From Promethearchaeota archaeon (GTDB lineage: Archaea; Asgardarchaeota; Lokiarchaeia; Sigynarchaeales; SOKP01), in NCBI GenBank assembly GCA_016839905.1, contig JAEOTJ010000209.1, positions 1 to 21,064 of the forward strand: a stretch of DNA of 21,064 bases, read 5' to 3'. The translations under genes were made by a program, and so were the position numbers. Below the pieces are notes generated by a model. The model saw only the letters and a program-made list of their open reading frames with translations. It made no database searches and was not told the DNA's origin. Below, in pieces: positions 1-6,960 of this stretch (positions are counted from its first letter, which is position 1; each line of letters opens with the position of its first letter).

Positions 1-1627
1 AATTAATGATAGCATAAAAATTGGTTCTATAACTGCCTTCTAATCCGATTAAATCAGTAAATAAATCGTAGCTAATAATCCTGATGTTTTCTGGATATAC
101 AATCTTACTATTTTGAGGTGCATCCATGGCTTGCTTATATTGATACTTGGGCCATTTTAGACCTACTATAACTAGTAAAATATTGGGAGATTGGAATTGC
201 TCACATTTAACCATAATGTTTTCATCGGAGATATCATCAGTGTAAAGGAATTGTATTGTCCTTATGTATCTTATATGTTCTGGATAAATATTGAGTGTTT
301 TGGCTAAATATTCTCCATCTTGAGCACTTGTTAATCGTTTCTGTAAGAATTTATTATCATTTAAAATTAATCCATCAGTAAATTTTTCGCTATTGGGGTA
401 TATTCTAGCTTTTATATAGTACCTTGTTTTAATATAATCACCGTATTTGGTTATCAGTTTATTAATACAAGAATTAATTAGTGGATAACTTATAATTTCT
501 GATTTTGCTTCAAATTCTAAATTTCCATATTTTTTTGTTTTTCCTCCTTCATCTTGCACGCCCATTTCAAATAATTGGCTAGAAATAAATTTACATTCTT
601 TATATAACTCTGAGGCTTTTTTGTAATTGTGAGATCTAATGGCAAAATCAATTTCTTCCTCTAAATACTCTCTTTTTCCTAAAAGATAACTACTTTCATC
701 TCGTAAATATTTTTTCCTACCTTTTAAATATTCTTCTCTTTTTATGGATATAGTATCTCCACCTTTCAATTTCTTAAATGTTAGCAATCCTATTATTGCA
801 CCAGGTAAAATTAAAAAGAAAATTATTATCTGTGTTTGATTTAAATTCTTTTCTTCTTTTTCTTTTTCATCATAATCAACATTGACTATTGTAAAAGAAC
901 CGTTAATATAATCACTTTGATGTCCCATTCCATCAATTTGATACAGGAAATAATAATAGGTTCCTGGAGGTAGGGATTCCTCCAATTTATAATAACTATT
1001 ATCGAGATCTGTATTTGATATATTAATTTCAAACACATTTCCAGGTGTTTTAAATGGGTCCTCTTCATTATCAATAATTAATCTATAATAAGCGATACCT
1101 GATAGATCCTTACCTATTTCCCAATCAAAGGTTATTGGAAGAGTTAATTCTCCCTCTGGAGGATTTATTAATGATGGAGGGTCGGGTTTAATAGTATCTT
1201 TTACTGTAATCATATCGCTTGTGGAATCCAAGTCATCATTTTCATCTTTCGCATGTATAGTGTAGGGAAAAATACCCGTGCTTTTAGGCGTCCAATTATA
1301 TTGCCATTTATTAGATCCCGGATCGTTTATCATCGAATGATTTGATCCTCCAATTTCTATCAGTACTTGTTTATATTCATAAGAATCAAGAACTTCAATT
1401 ATGATAGATACTGTATTACCTAATTCTACGGGGTCTGAACTTTCAATTATAGTATAGTATTCAGAGGAAATACTAATTTGATTTGTGTTATTATTTAATG
1501 ATCTAGTATGCCTAATATCTCCTGGATTATTTAAAAAAGAATTTATTGGGATTAAAAATAAAATTAAAATTGAAAAATTTAAAATAAGAACTTTTTTTTT
1601 ACTGAAATAATTAATATTTTCAATCAA
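1..1627 (-). CDS. Membrane-anchored protein with Ig/Fn3-like ectodomain and cytoplasmic domain (3' end cut by window)
   Basis: The reading frame is open from a TTG at 1627 to the window edge, giving at least 542 residues. A good ribosome site (AGAGGAG, 6 nt spacing) decides the TTG start. Residues 11-31 are hydrophobic and look like a signal or anchor segment. Residues about 60-142 form a beta-rich Ig-like stretch and 148-250 a fibronectin-III-like stretch (FDWEIGKDLSGIAYYRL, then a PPGTYYYFLYQIDG turn). A second hydrophobic segment at about 266-284 is followed by KKLK, so the rest should be cytoplasmic. That part begins with charged helices (295-355, TPR-like or coiled) and continues as a mixed alpha/beta region to the edge. 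The layout resembles a receptor or surface anchor. The cytoplasmic domain is not recognised. Domain names are by eye from pattern only; the frame and topology are more certain than the fold assignments. Confidence 0.8.
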   Translation of the reverse strand, partial: MIENINYFSKKKVLILNFSILILFLIPINSFLNNPGDIRHTRSLNNNTNQISISSEYYTIIESSDPVELGNTVSIIIEVLDSYEYKQVLIEIGGSNHSMINDPGSNKWQYNWTPKSTGIFPYTIHAKDENDDLDSTSDMITVKDTIKPDPPSLINPPEGELTLPITFDWEIGKDLSGIAYYRLIIDNEEDPFKTPGNVFEINISNTDLDNSYYKLEESLPPGTYYYFLYQIDGMGHQSDYINGSFTIVNVDYDEKEKEEKNLNQTQIIIFFLILPGAIIGLLTFKKLKGGDTISIKREEYLKGRKKYLRDESSYLLGKREYLEEEIDFAIRSHNYKKASELYKECKFISSQLFEMGVQDEGGKTKKYGNLEFEAKSEIISYPLINSCINKLITKYGDYIKTRYYIKARIYPNSEKFTDGLILNDNKFLQKRLTSAQDGEYLAKTLNIYPEHIRYIRTIQFLYTDDISDENIMVKCEQFQSPNILLVIVGLKWPKYQYKQAMDAPQNSKIVYPENIRIISYDLFTDLIGLEGSYRTNFYAIIN

Positions 1628-2070
1628 GATTATCTCCTCTTTTTAGCTTAGAAAAATTCTTTTAATTAACTATTATCAGATGGATTAAAATAAGCAATTA
1701 TATCGAAAATTAACACCATTTGAATTAATATCTTCATAATTGTATTGTGAATAATCATAATATATTTATATCGAACTTTAATAAAAGTAATTACATTGAA
1801 TTTTGACCTATATATCGTAAAAAAAACAATTCTCTTCTTAATAATTTCCGATAGCTTAGTTTCCTAAACATATTAATGCAAACTTAATATATAAATATTT
1901 TCTCGATTTTCGTGTTTGTCGTATTACTAACACGAATAACTAAGTTGCGTAATAAAACTGGAGGGAATTATTTCTCACAAAATTGCATCCAATTAGTTAT
2001 ATAAATTAATTTTTTTAAATAAAAGTTGGATTTAGTAAAAAAGAATAAATTTAATAATTTTTTTATTTTA
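1628..2070. other. AT-rich intergenic gap with one hairpin
   Basis: This 443-base gap lies downstream of aEF1B and upstream of the TTG-started membrane protein, so it should hold the end of one transcript and the promoter of the next (both on the minus strand). A run of six A on the plus strand near 2037-2042 would be a U-run for the minus transcript and may serve as its terminator. No open frame of useful length starts here with a plausible ribosome site, and no tRNA-like fold was seen. The only clear structure is the 8-bp inverted repeat listed separately. Confidence 0.6.
1909..1936. repeat. 8-bp inverted repeat (hairpin) in gap
   Basis: TTCGTGTT at 1909-1916 and AACACGAA at 1929-1936 are perfect reverse complements around a 12-nt loop. 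A TATA-like stretch (ATATATAAATATTTT) lies just upstream on the plus strand at about 1889-1902. It could be an operator, or the stem of a small RNA. It is not followed by a T-run on either side, so a classical hairpin terminator is unlikely. Confidence 0.4.
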
Positions 2071-2340
2071 TTATGCTTTTGAAAATGCTATACCTTCAAT
2101 TCCTTGTATGCCGTCTGCTTGACCAAAAAGCTCTTCTATTCTATCTGTTCCACCCCACTCTTCGGGATATCTGATTTGAACTCTGGCTTTCTTTAAACCA
2201 AAAGCTACTGGCATTATATCGTATTTCTCTATTTTACAGGTATCTGGAATTATACTTTTTAACTTTCCAATTAATACTTCAAAATCAACATCCGTATCCT
2301 CAGGAACTACATCAATTAAAGCAATAAATTCCTTTCCCAT
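2071..2340 (-). CDS. ef1b: Translation elongation factor 1-beta (archaeal aEF1B)
   Basis: An 89-residue protein of the archaeal EF-1beta family, the guanine nucleotide exchange factor that recharges elongation factor 1-alpha with GTP. The size is typical for archaea, which have only the catalytic C-terminal domain of the eukaryotic protein. The family signature is visible as PVAFGLKKARVQI (44-56) followed by GGTDRIEE (63-70) and a terminal IEGIAFSKA strand. The ATG has a GAGGT ribosome site 6 nt upstream (TGAGGTAATTAT-ATG). It lies 23 nt downstream of the Zn-ribbon gene on the same strand, an arrangement commonly conserved in archaea, so the two are likely co-transcribed. Confidence 0.95.
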   Translation of the reverse strand: MGKEFIALIDVVPEDTDVDFEVLIGKLKSIIPDTCKIEKYDIMPVAFGLKKARVQIRYPEEWGGTDRIEELFGQADGIQGIEGIAFSKA

Positions 2341-2363
2341 ATAATTACCTCATAATATTTAAT

Positions 2364-2540
2364 TTAGGGACCCTCAAACTCGCACTTTAAACACTTGTAT
2401 TTTTTTCCCATATCCCTACATCTTTCACAACGCCAAATGGTAACATCTCCACAATTTGGGCAAGGAAAATGTACCGCTGCCTCGAAAGGGGCGATTGGGC
2501 GACCGCAACAAAAGCACTTATTTCTCTTGTAAAATGCCAT
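2364..2540 (-). CDS. Small Zn-ribbon RNA-binding protein (COG2888-like), aEF1B partner
   Basis: A 58-residue protein starting at an ATG (2540) and ending with TAA at 2364-2366. It has four CxxC knuckles: C9-C12, C27-C30, C38-C41 and C50-C53, which would form two zinc sites. The spacing and the phrases CCGRPIAPFE, FPCPNCG, WRCERCRDMGKKYKC and FEGP match the small archaeal zinc-ribbon family predicted to bind RNA in translation (COG2888). Members of this family are often encoded immediately upstream of aEF1B, as here. No strong ribosome site is seen before the ATG, so it may be read from a short leader. Its exact biochemical role is not established; the family link is by motif spacing and context. 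Confidence 0.93.
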   Translation of the reverse strand: MAFYKRNKCFCCGRPIAPFEAAVHFPCPNCGDVTIWRCERCRDMGKKYKCLKCEFEGP

Positions 2541-2799
2541 TATTTTACTACTTCTTAGTATTAAAAATTAATTTTCCAAATACTTAATTACTTTAATTTT
2601 TTTTGATTTTTAGAGCTATCTTTTAAGATTAAAGATTAGTGATAATATTATATATTAAGAAAACCATGTTTTATTGAGGAAAAAAAAATAAATATTATAT
2701 TAAAAAATATTAATAAAAAAAAAAAAACAAATTAATTATTATATATTATAAGTTTAAATTTAATATTCTAATCAAATTTTATCTCTGAGGAAAAAAAGG
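2541..2799. promoter_or_regulatory. Divergent promoter region
   Basis: This 259-base AT-rich gap separates the minus-strand Zn-ribbon/aEF1B operon from the plus-strand gene at 2800. TATA-like runs occur near 2647-2657 and 2736-2750. The plus gene has a GAGG ribosome-site core about 9 nt before its ATG. No small gene was found inside; an ATG near 2666 meets a stop after two codons. Confidence 0.45.
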
Positions 2800-3327
2800 A
2801 TGCCTGAAAATAAAGTGAGGAAATACTTCAGGTTAGTCGAATGTTGGGCTTGGTGCTCAATATGTCGAGATATGGTGGCTTTAAATGTTAATAAAAAAGA
2901 GATAATCAGCGGACTAGAGTTGGGAATTTATACAAAAAAATGGATGCATCAAAATCCATTTCCAGATTATGAAGATCCCGAGGATCATTCTGGAGAAATA
3001 CACACAATTTTTATATATATTAATGATGTTTATGATATTACAGGAGTGAAGTCCTTTTTTGGAGATTCTCCAAGTTATCAGTCATTAGAAGCAGCCGCAA
3101 CAAGCGGAGAGGTTAAAATTCCTATTGTAGTAAAAGAAATTCCAGAATTGGCTGTTTTTTTAGGTTTGCTCACGCCTGATGAGTATAAAGTTTTAAAAGT
3201 TTGTGATGGAATGAATACCATAGAACAAGTGGCTGAGATTTCCGAAAATCCCCTTGAAAAGATTGAAGCAATGATGCTTAAATTGCGTGATAAAGGATTA
3301 GTAGATATCATTAGAAGAGAATATTAA
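2800..3327 (+). CDS. Unknown 175-residue protein with winged-helix-like C-terminus
   Basis: I do not recognise the family. The N-terminal part (1-100) has a WCSIC pair of cysteines (about 19 and 22), which alone is not a full zinc site, then an acidic stretch (DYEDPEDHSGE) and a strand-rich IHTIFIYINDVYDITGV segment. The last 50 residues (LTPDEYKVLKVCDGMNTIEQVAEIS ... LRDKGLVDIIRREY, cited in parts) have the spacing of a winged helix: a core helix, a DG-turn, a recognition-like helix and a final strand. Such domains in archaea bind DNA or mediate protein contacts. The start ATG is preceded by CTGAGG. The gene converges on iorB with only 2 nt between the two stop codons, so transcripts from the two strands must overlap or stop very sharply. 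Confidence 0.8.
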   Translation: MPENKVRKYFRLVECWAWCSICRDMVALNVNKKEIISGLELGIYTKKWMHQNPFPDYEDPEDHSGEIHTIFIYINDVYDITGVKSFFGDSPSYQSLEAAATSGEVKIPIVVKEIPELAVFLGLLTPDEYKVLKVCDGMNTIEQVAEISENPLEKIEAMMLKLRDKGLVDIIRREY

Positions 3328-3329
3328 AC

Positions 3330-3863
3330 TTATTTTTTTAAATTATTAATTATCTTGGTACCCTCTTCAAATCCTAAATGTATTGATTTAATATTTTTAT
3401 CAGGATCCCTTAGCCATTCCTTGATAACTTCTTCATAATGCTCGAGTTCGATAAAGGGTATTTTTTCGGTAGCAATGGCAAATCCAAGCATAATCAAATT
3501 CATTTGTTGATTTTGGTTGAAGTGCTCAAGTGCCATCTCTGTTGCATTCATGAAATAAACCTCCTTTGAATATCCATTTAAAATTTCTTTAACCTTATCT
3601 AAAGAAGGATATTCTTCCAGACTAGCAGTCACCATTACACCTGGAATTGTACGTGAATTTAATACGAAAGTAGTTTTATGTGAAGCAAAAATACCCCTTC
3701 GTAAAGCTTCTACAGGTTCAAAACAGATATATAAATCAGCATTACCATAACAAATTAAAGAGGAGTGTAAATTTTTACGTTCATCTTCAAAAACTCTTTT
3801 TTGATAACGGGTATGACTTGAGATAGCTCCTTCGCGCTGAGCGAGCCCATGCATTAAGTGCAA
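3330..3863 (-). CDS. iorB: Indolepyruvate:ferredoxin oxidoreductase beta subunit, main (C-terminal) frame of an interrupted gene
   Basis: This frame encodes about 177 residues that correspond to IorB after its N-terminal nucleotide-binding loop. The family segment HGLAQREGAISSHTRY is intact, as are the following EALRRG and FVLNSRTIPG regions. With IorA it forms the enzyme that oxidatively decarboxylates aryl-pyruvates to aryl-acetyl-CoA and reduces ferredoxin. The first residues of the open frame (TTG-started MHLM) are probably not a real start: the missing N-terminus, including GTAGQG, lies immediately upstream in another frame (3880-4014). Joined, the two give about 215 residues, near the usual size for the family. 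It follows iorA on the same strand. Whether the gene is functional depends on how the interruption is handled; if it is not bypassed or removed, this is a pseudogene. Confidence 0.88.
   Translation of the reverse strand: MHLMHGLAQREGAISSHTRYQKRVFEDERKNLHSSLICYGNADLYICFEPVEALRRGIFASHKTTFVLNSRTIPGVMVTASLEEYPSLDKVKEILNGYSKEVYFMNATEMALEHFNQNQQMNLIMLGFAIATEKIPFIELEHYEEVIKEWLRDPDKNIKSIHLGFEEGTKIINNLKK
3333..3339 (+). terminator. T-run after the 175-residue gene
   Basis: Seven T begin 5 nt after the plus-strand stop codon, the form expected of a U-rich archaeal terminator. They lie inside the last codons of the opposing iorB, where they encode terminal lysines. Confidence 0.4.
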
Positions 3864-3905
3864 AAGCTTGAATTAAGCTTTATAATTCACTTCCAAAGGC
3901 TCGCT
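3840..3905 (-). other. Nested hairpin spanning the iorB interruption
   Basis: Read in the mRNA sense (3905 to 3840), three sets of complementary arms nest inside one another: AGCGAGCC (3905-3898) with GGCTCGCT (3847-3840), AAGTG (3892-3888) with CACTT (3860-3856), and AAAGCTT (3881-3875) with AAGCTTT (3869-3863) around an AATTC loop. The outer arms are coding sequence for conserved IorB residues. The middle 5' arm is coding and its 3' arm is in the extra sequence. The inner hairpin lies within the extra sequence. Unpaired stretches are AATTAT on the 5' side and AATGCATG on the 3' side, the topology of a relaxed bulge-helix-bulge. Matching TTA codons sit at 3885-3883 and 3857-3855. Confidence 0.6.
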
Positions 3906-4014
3906 TGATACCTGCTTTTTGAGCAGCAAATTCAATTAATCTTTTTATAGTAATAACTCCCTGTCCAGCAGTTCCAGCCACTACAATATTCACAATATCT
4001 GTTTCTTTAAACAT
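3880..4014 (-). CDS. iorB: IorB N-terminal frame, ending in an early stop
   Basis: From the ATG at 4014 this frame encodes 44 residues: it starts MFKETDIVNIVVAG and continues TAGQGVITIKRLIE to AFGSEL, then TAA at 3880-3882. This is the N-terminal beta-loop-helix of IorB (the GxxGQG loop) and it stops exactly where the conserved GSE-x-HGxAQR block should continue. The remainder resumes at CAT 3851 in a different frame. A GAGG ribosome-site core lies about 10 nt before the ATG, and iorA ends 39 nt upstream, so this is the natural translational start of iorB in the operon. Codon use and composition match the rest of the gene, which argues that the gene was recently intact or is still decoded. 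Confidence 0.85.
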   Translation of the reverse strand: MFKETDIVNIVVAGTAGQGVITIKRLIEFAAQKAGIKRAFGSEL

Positions 4015-4053
4015 TCTTCTTTCCTCTTTTTTTTATTTTTAATTTCCATTTCC

Positions 4054-5994
4054 TTAAAGTTCACGGAATGGCACCTCCTCTCCAAATAGATGAACAGTTG
4101 ATTTTCGTATTGCTCCATTCGGGCATACTTCATAACATACACCGCATTTAACGCACCGATCTTGATCAATTTGCATTTCCTCGATTCCCTCAGTTTCAAT
4201 CCTTCTAATTGCAGGGCAACTCAGAATTCTTGCACATTCATAACACATCTGACAACCACCAATAAAATATGAAATATCTTGTACTTTTTTACCCTCGCTC
4301 TCAAGGGTTCTAATTTGAGACATTCTCCACCTATGAGCTTGAAGTGCACATTCTCTTTTTATTATTATTACTTTAAAACCTTTTGTTTCGAGACCTTCTT
4401 CTATTGATTTTATTAGTCTCTTAGGATTATAAGAATCTTCTACTCTTAGCCATTGAACGCCCACTGCTCTACAAATTTTCTCGATTGAAAGTTTTCTATC
4501 AGTTAAGCCTAAAACTGGTTGATGGCCTGTCATGGCAGTCCAACTATTCTCAAATATGAACAAGAGAACATTGGAATTGTAATTAGCAGCCTCAACTAAG
4601 GGATTCATTCCCGTATGCAAGAATGTAGAATCTCCTATGAAGGCGATGACTTTTTGATCGGTTTTTTCTGACAATCCTATAGAAGCACTAAGCCCGCCCG
4701 ACATGCAGATGACAAAATCACTACATTCTTGGGGGGGAAAAAAGGACATTACAAAGCATCCAATATCTCCACAAATAACGGTATTTTCTAATTGATTTGT
4801 AGCCTTCAAAATCGTGTAAAGCGTGGCACGTTCGGGGCAACCCACGCAAAAATTCGGAAATCTACTTGGTATGATGGATTTATAGGAATTGAAATAATCA
4901 ATGGCTTTTAACATCTGTTCATTTGGTTCCTTATTAAAGATTCTGGCCAAACTCGTGGCGACTAATCCTGTTGAAAACTCATTATATTTTGGAAAATATT
5001 CTGCGCCTACGATCTCAACATTTATTTTTTCTCTTTGGGCAATTTCTGCAATTTTAACCTCTAAATAAGGTTCAAGTTCTTCAATAATGATGACTTTATC
5101 AAGTTTTTTAATAAATTCTCCAATTTCGTTAAAATTGAGTGGGAATATCATGCCTAATTTAAGGATAGGTACATCATTTAATCCAAGCTGATTGAGGGCT
5201 TCCATTGTATAACCAAATGGCATTCCACTTGTAATTATTCCCGTTTTATTATCTCCAGGAACAACTTTATTTACTCCTAATTGGGGGACGATTTCTCTAA
5301 TTTTTTCGATTCTCTCATATAACCTAACGTGATTATTAATGGCATGAGGAGGTAGTGAATTATATTTTGGAATATTACGTATGAACTCTCCCTTAGCTTT
5401 TCCCTTTTTTAAGTGTTCTAATTCTACAAAACCTCTTGAATGAGCGCTTCTCGTTGAGGTCCTGATTTCAAAAATCGTATCATATTTTTCAGAGAGCTCA
5501 AAAGCTAATTTTATATAATCCTTACATTCTTGAGGAGTATGCGGTTCAAAACACGGGAGATGAAACATCCAAGTATAAAATCGCTCATTTTGTTCTTGAT
5601 GTGAGCCTAAACTCCCAGGATCAGCCCCAACAAGAATTACCATCCCTCCGGGATTTGGTCCATTTAATGCGATGACACTTAATGCATCGCTTGCAACATT
5701 AAGACCTACATGTTTCATTGGATTTAAAGACCTACAACCCGCCCATGCTGCACCAACACATTCAGAGACCGCAACGGCTTCATTTATCGCCCAATGATGA
5801 ACCAAAAATTCGTTTAATTTAGGGTCTTCCCTTAACAAACGTTGGAAAGTCTCCCCAATGTCCGAAGTGGGCGTCCCGGGATATTGGGCAGCATAACTAA
5901 CCCCTGCTTCTAAACAACCTCTTACGATTGCCTCGTTTCCGAGCATTAACACCTTTCCTTGTTCTTGAGAAAACCGGGTATCTTTTTCTGGCAA
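4054..5994 (-). CDS. iorA: Indolepyruvate:ferredoxin oxidoreductase alpha subunit
   Basis: A 646-residue thiamine-pyrophosphate enzyme subunit. The N-terminal pyrimidine-binding domain begins around LMLGNEAIVRGCLEAGVSYA and YPGTPTSDIGE. The thiamine/Mg domain shows VGCPERA, CGDIGCF and the GDSTFLHTG block followed by FENSWTAMTGHQP. The C-terminus carries two 4Fe-4S sites: C581-x2-C584-x2-C587-x5-C593-P and C614-x2-C617-x2-C620-x3-C624-P. The first has the non-standard last spacing typical of IorA. Together with IorB it oxidises indolepyruvate and related aryl-pyruvates from aromatic amino acid transamination, passing electrons to ferredoxin. The start is TTG (5994); an ATG a few bases upstream runs straight into TAA. 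IorB follows after 39 nt, so the two form an operon. Confidence 0.96.
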   Translation of the reverse strand: MPEKDTRFSQEQGKVLMLGNEAIVRGCLEAGVSYAAQYPGTPTSDIGETFQRLLREDPKLNEFLVHHWAINEAVAVSECVGAAWAGCRSLNPMKHVGLNVASDALSVIALNGPNPGGMVILVGADPGSLGSHQEQNERFYTWMFHLPCFEPHTPQECKDYIKLAFELSEKYDTIFEIRTSTRSAHSRGFVELEHLKKGKAKGEFIRNIPKYNSLPPHAINNHVRLYERIEKIREIVPQLGVNKVVPGDNKTGIITSGMPFGYTMEALNQLGLNDVPILKLGMIFPLNFNEIGEFIKKLDKVIIIEELEPYLEVKIAEIAQREKINVEIVGAEYFPKYNEFSTGLVATSLARIFNKEPNEQMLKAIDYFNSYKSIIPSRFPNFCVGCPERATLYTILKATNQLENTVICGDIGCFVMSFFPPQECSDFVICMSGGLSASIGLSEKTDQKVIAFIGDSTFLHTGMNPLVEAANYNSNVLLFIFENSWTAMTGHQPVLGLTDRKLSIEKICRAVGVQWLRVEDSYNPKRLIKSIEEGLETKGFKVIIIKRECALQAHRWRMSQIRTLESEGKKVQDISYFIGGCQMCYECARILSCPAIRRIETEGIEEMQIDQDRCVKCGVCYEVCPNGAIRKSTVHLFGEEVPFREL

Positions 5995-6144
5995 CTTTAC
6001 ATTTCCCTAAAGTTTTATTATTATAAATTAAAAAATAAATAACAAAAAAATCTTATCATTATTCACTATAATAAGTGATTTGCAAACACCATAATAAAAA
6101 ATATGATAAAAGAGAGTTATAATAGAAAGAGTTTTATATTACTT

Positions 6145-6672
6145 TTAGAGAAGACCTTCATTTTTCATTATTTCTCGGGTAATCGTGTCAAATATCGTCT
6201 CAACATTTTCACCAGTTTTAGCGGAGCATTCATTAAATCCTTGTAACTGATATTTCTCAGATAGATGCTTTGCATCTTCCAATTCGACAGACCTATATTC
6301 CTCGAGATCGATTTTACTTCCAACTATAACAATAGGGATAATAGTTTTGCTAATTTTTTCTTCATTTCTAAAAAAAGAAATCCAGTCATTAATTTTTCTC
6401 AAACTATTATATCGAGTAGTATCATAGATATATAATCCTCCAGAGGCTCCTTTAACATAACTCGGAAAAAGGACTTTATATCGCTCTTCTCCAGCAAAAT
6501 CCCAAATGCGTAGTCTTATATTTTTACCATCAATTTTGAGGTCTTTTATGCTAAAATCTGCTCCTATTGTCATCTTGAGATCTTCATCAAATACTTTATG
6601 AAGATATCGATGAATGAGAGTGGATTTCCCAACACCTCCATCTCCAAAGATACACAGCTTAAATACTTTCAT
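6145..6672 (-). CDS. Ras/Rab-type small GTPase
   Basis: A 175-residue single-domain GTPase. All G motifs are visible: G1 GDGGVGKS (10-17), G2 threonine T35 in TIGADF, G3 WDFAGEE (57-63), G4 SKID (119-122) in place of NKxD, and G5 CSAKTG (149-154). The switch II glutamine of Ras (GQE) is a glutamate here (GEE), which should change GTP hydrolysis. There is no C-terminal cysteine motif, so eukaryote-style prenylation is not expected. Sequence character is closest to Rab-like Asgard GTPases (TIGADF, WDFAGEERY). It lies between actin and iorA on the same strand; the 150-base gap to iorA makes co-transcription with iorA possible but not clear. Effectors are unknown. Confidence 0.95.
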   Translation of the reverse strand: MKVFKLCIFGDGGVGKSTLIHRYLHKVFDEDLKMTIGADFSIKDLKIDGKNIRLRIWDFAGEERYKVLFPSYVKGASGGLYIYDTTRYNSLRKINDWISFFRNEEKISKTIIPIVIVGSKIDLEEYRSVELEDAKHLSEKYQLQGFNECSAKTGENVETIFDTITREIMKNEGLL

Positions 6673-6960
6673 TTTTATGAAAATGTATTTTTTTAAGGCT
6701 TGTTAATTTTATCTTTTTTTTAAATAAATAATTTCTATTTAATTTGATAAATCATTGTAATAATATGCAAAATAGATTAAGTAAATAATTTTCTTATTAT
6801 ATTTAAAAACTTACATTTCGATAATTTAGTTGATAAATTTTACAAAAATATAAACATTTATTTATGATTATTTGAAAATTCAATAAAATATAAAAAAAAA
6901 AGAATAAAAAAAAATAGATAATAAAACTATAGCTTTAATATCTTTCAATAAATCCTTGTT
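6673..6960. other. AT-rich gap between actin and small GTPase
   Basis: About 290 very AT-rich bases hold the 3' end of the actin transcript and the promoter of the GTPase, both on the minus strand. No gene or RNA fold was seen. Paired T-runs for the minus strand close to the actin stop are listed separately. Confidence 0.5.
6892..6914 (-). terminator. Double T-run downstream of actin
   Basis: On the minus strand, 9 T (complement of 6906-6914) and 10 T (complement of 6892-6901) follow within about 70 nt of the actin stop codon. Runs of T without a strong hairpin are the normal archaeal termination signal. Confidence 0.6.

Noticed and set aside
370..540. Mrr-like nuclease domain at the truncated C-terminal side of the left-edge protein
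   Set aside because: The strand pattern near the edge (ILLVIVGLKWP ... IRIISYDLFTDLI) only loosely resembles that fold, and no catalytic motif could be pointed to.
886..1074. 62-residue minus-strand open frame
   Set aside because: It lies within the larger membrane-protein frame in another phase and has no domain or ribosome site.
3863..3880. Simple ribosomal frameshift joining the two iorB frames
   Set aside because: A +1 or -1 shift would have to happen before the TAA at 3880, but the shifted frame also meets TAA before reaching HGLAQR, and the extra 28-31 nt would still be translated into the conserved block.
3840..3905. Canonical bulge-helix-bulge intron in iorB
   Set aside because: The middle helix has 5 bp and the unpaired stretches are longer or have opposed bases, and standard cuts in the bulges would leave the frame off by one. 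Only a relaxed form fits, so it is kept as one of several hypotheses.
3990..4199. 69-residue frame over the iorA/iorB junction
   Set aside because: It is the other phase of the iorA ferredoxin-like end and the iorB start, both clearly coding.
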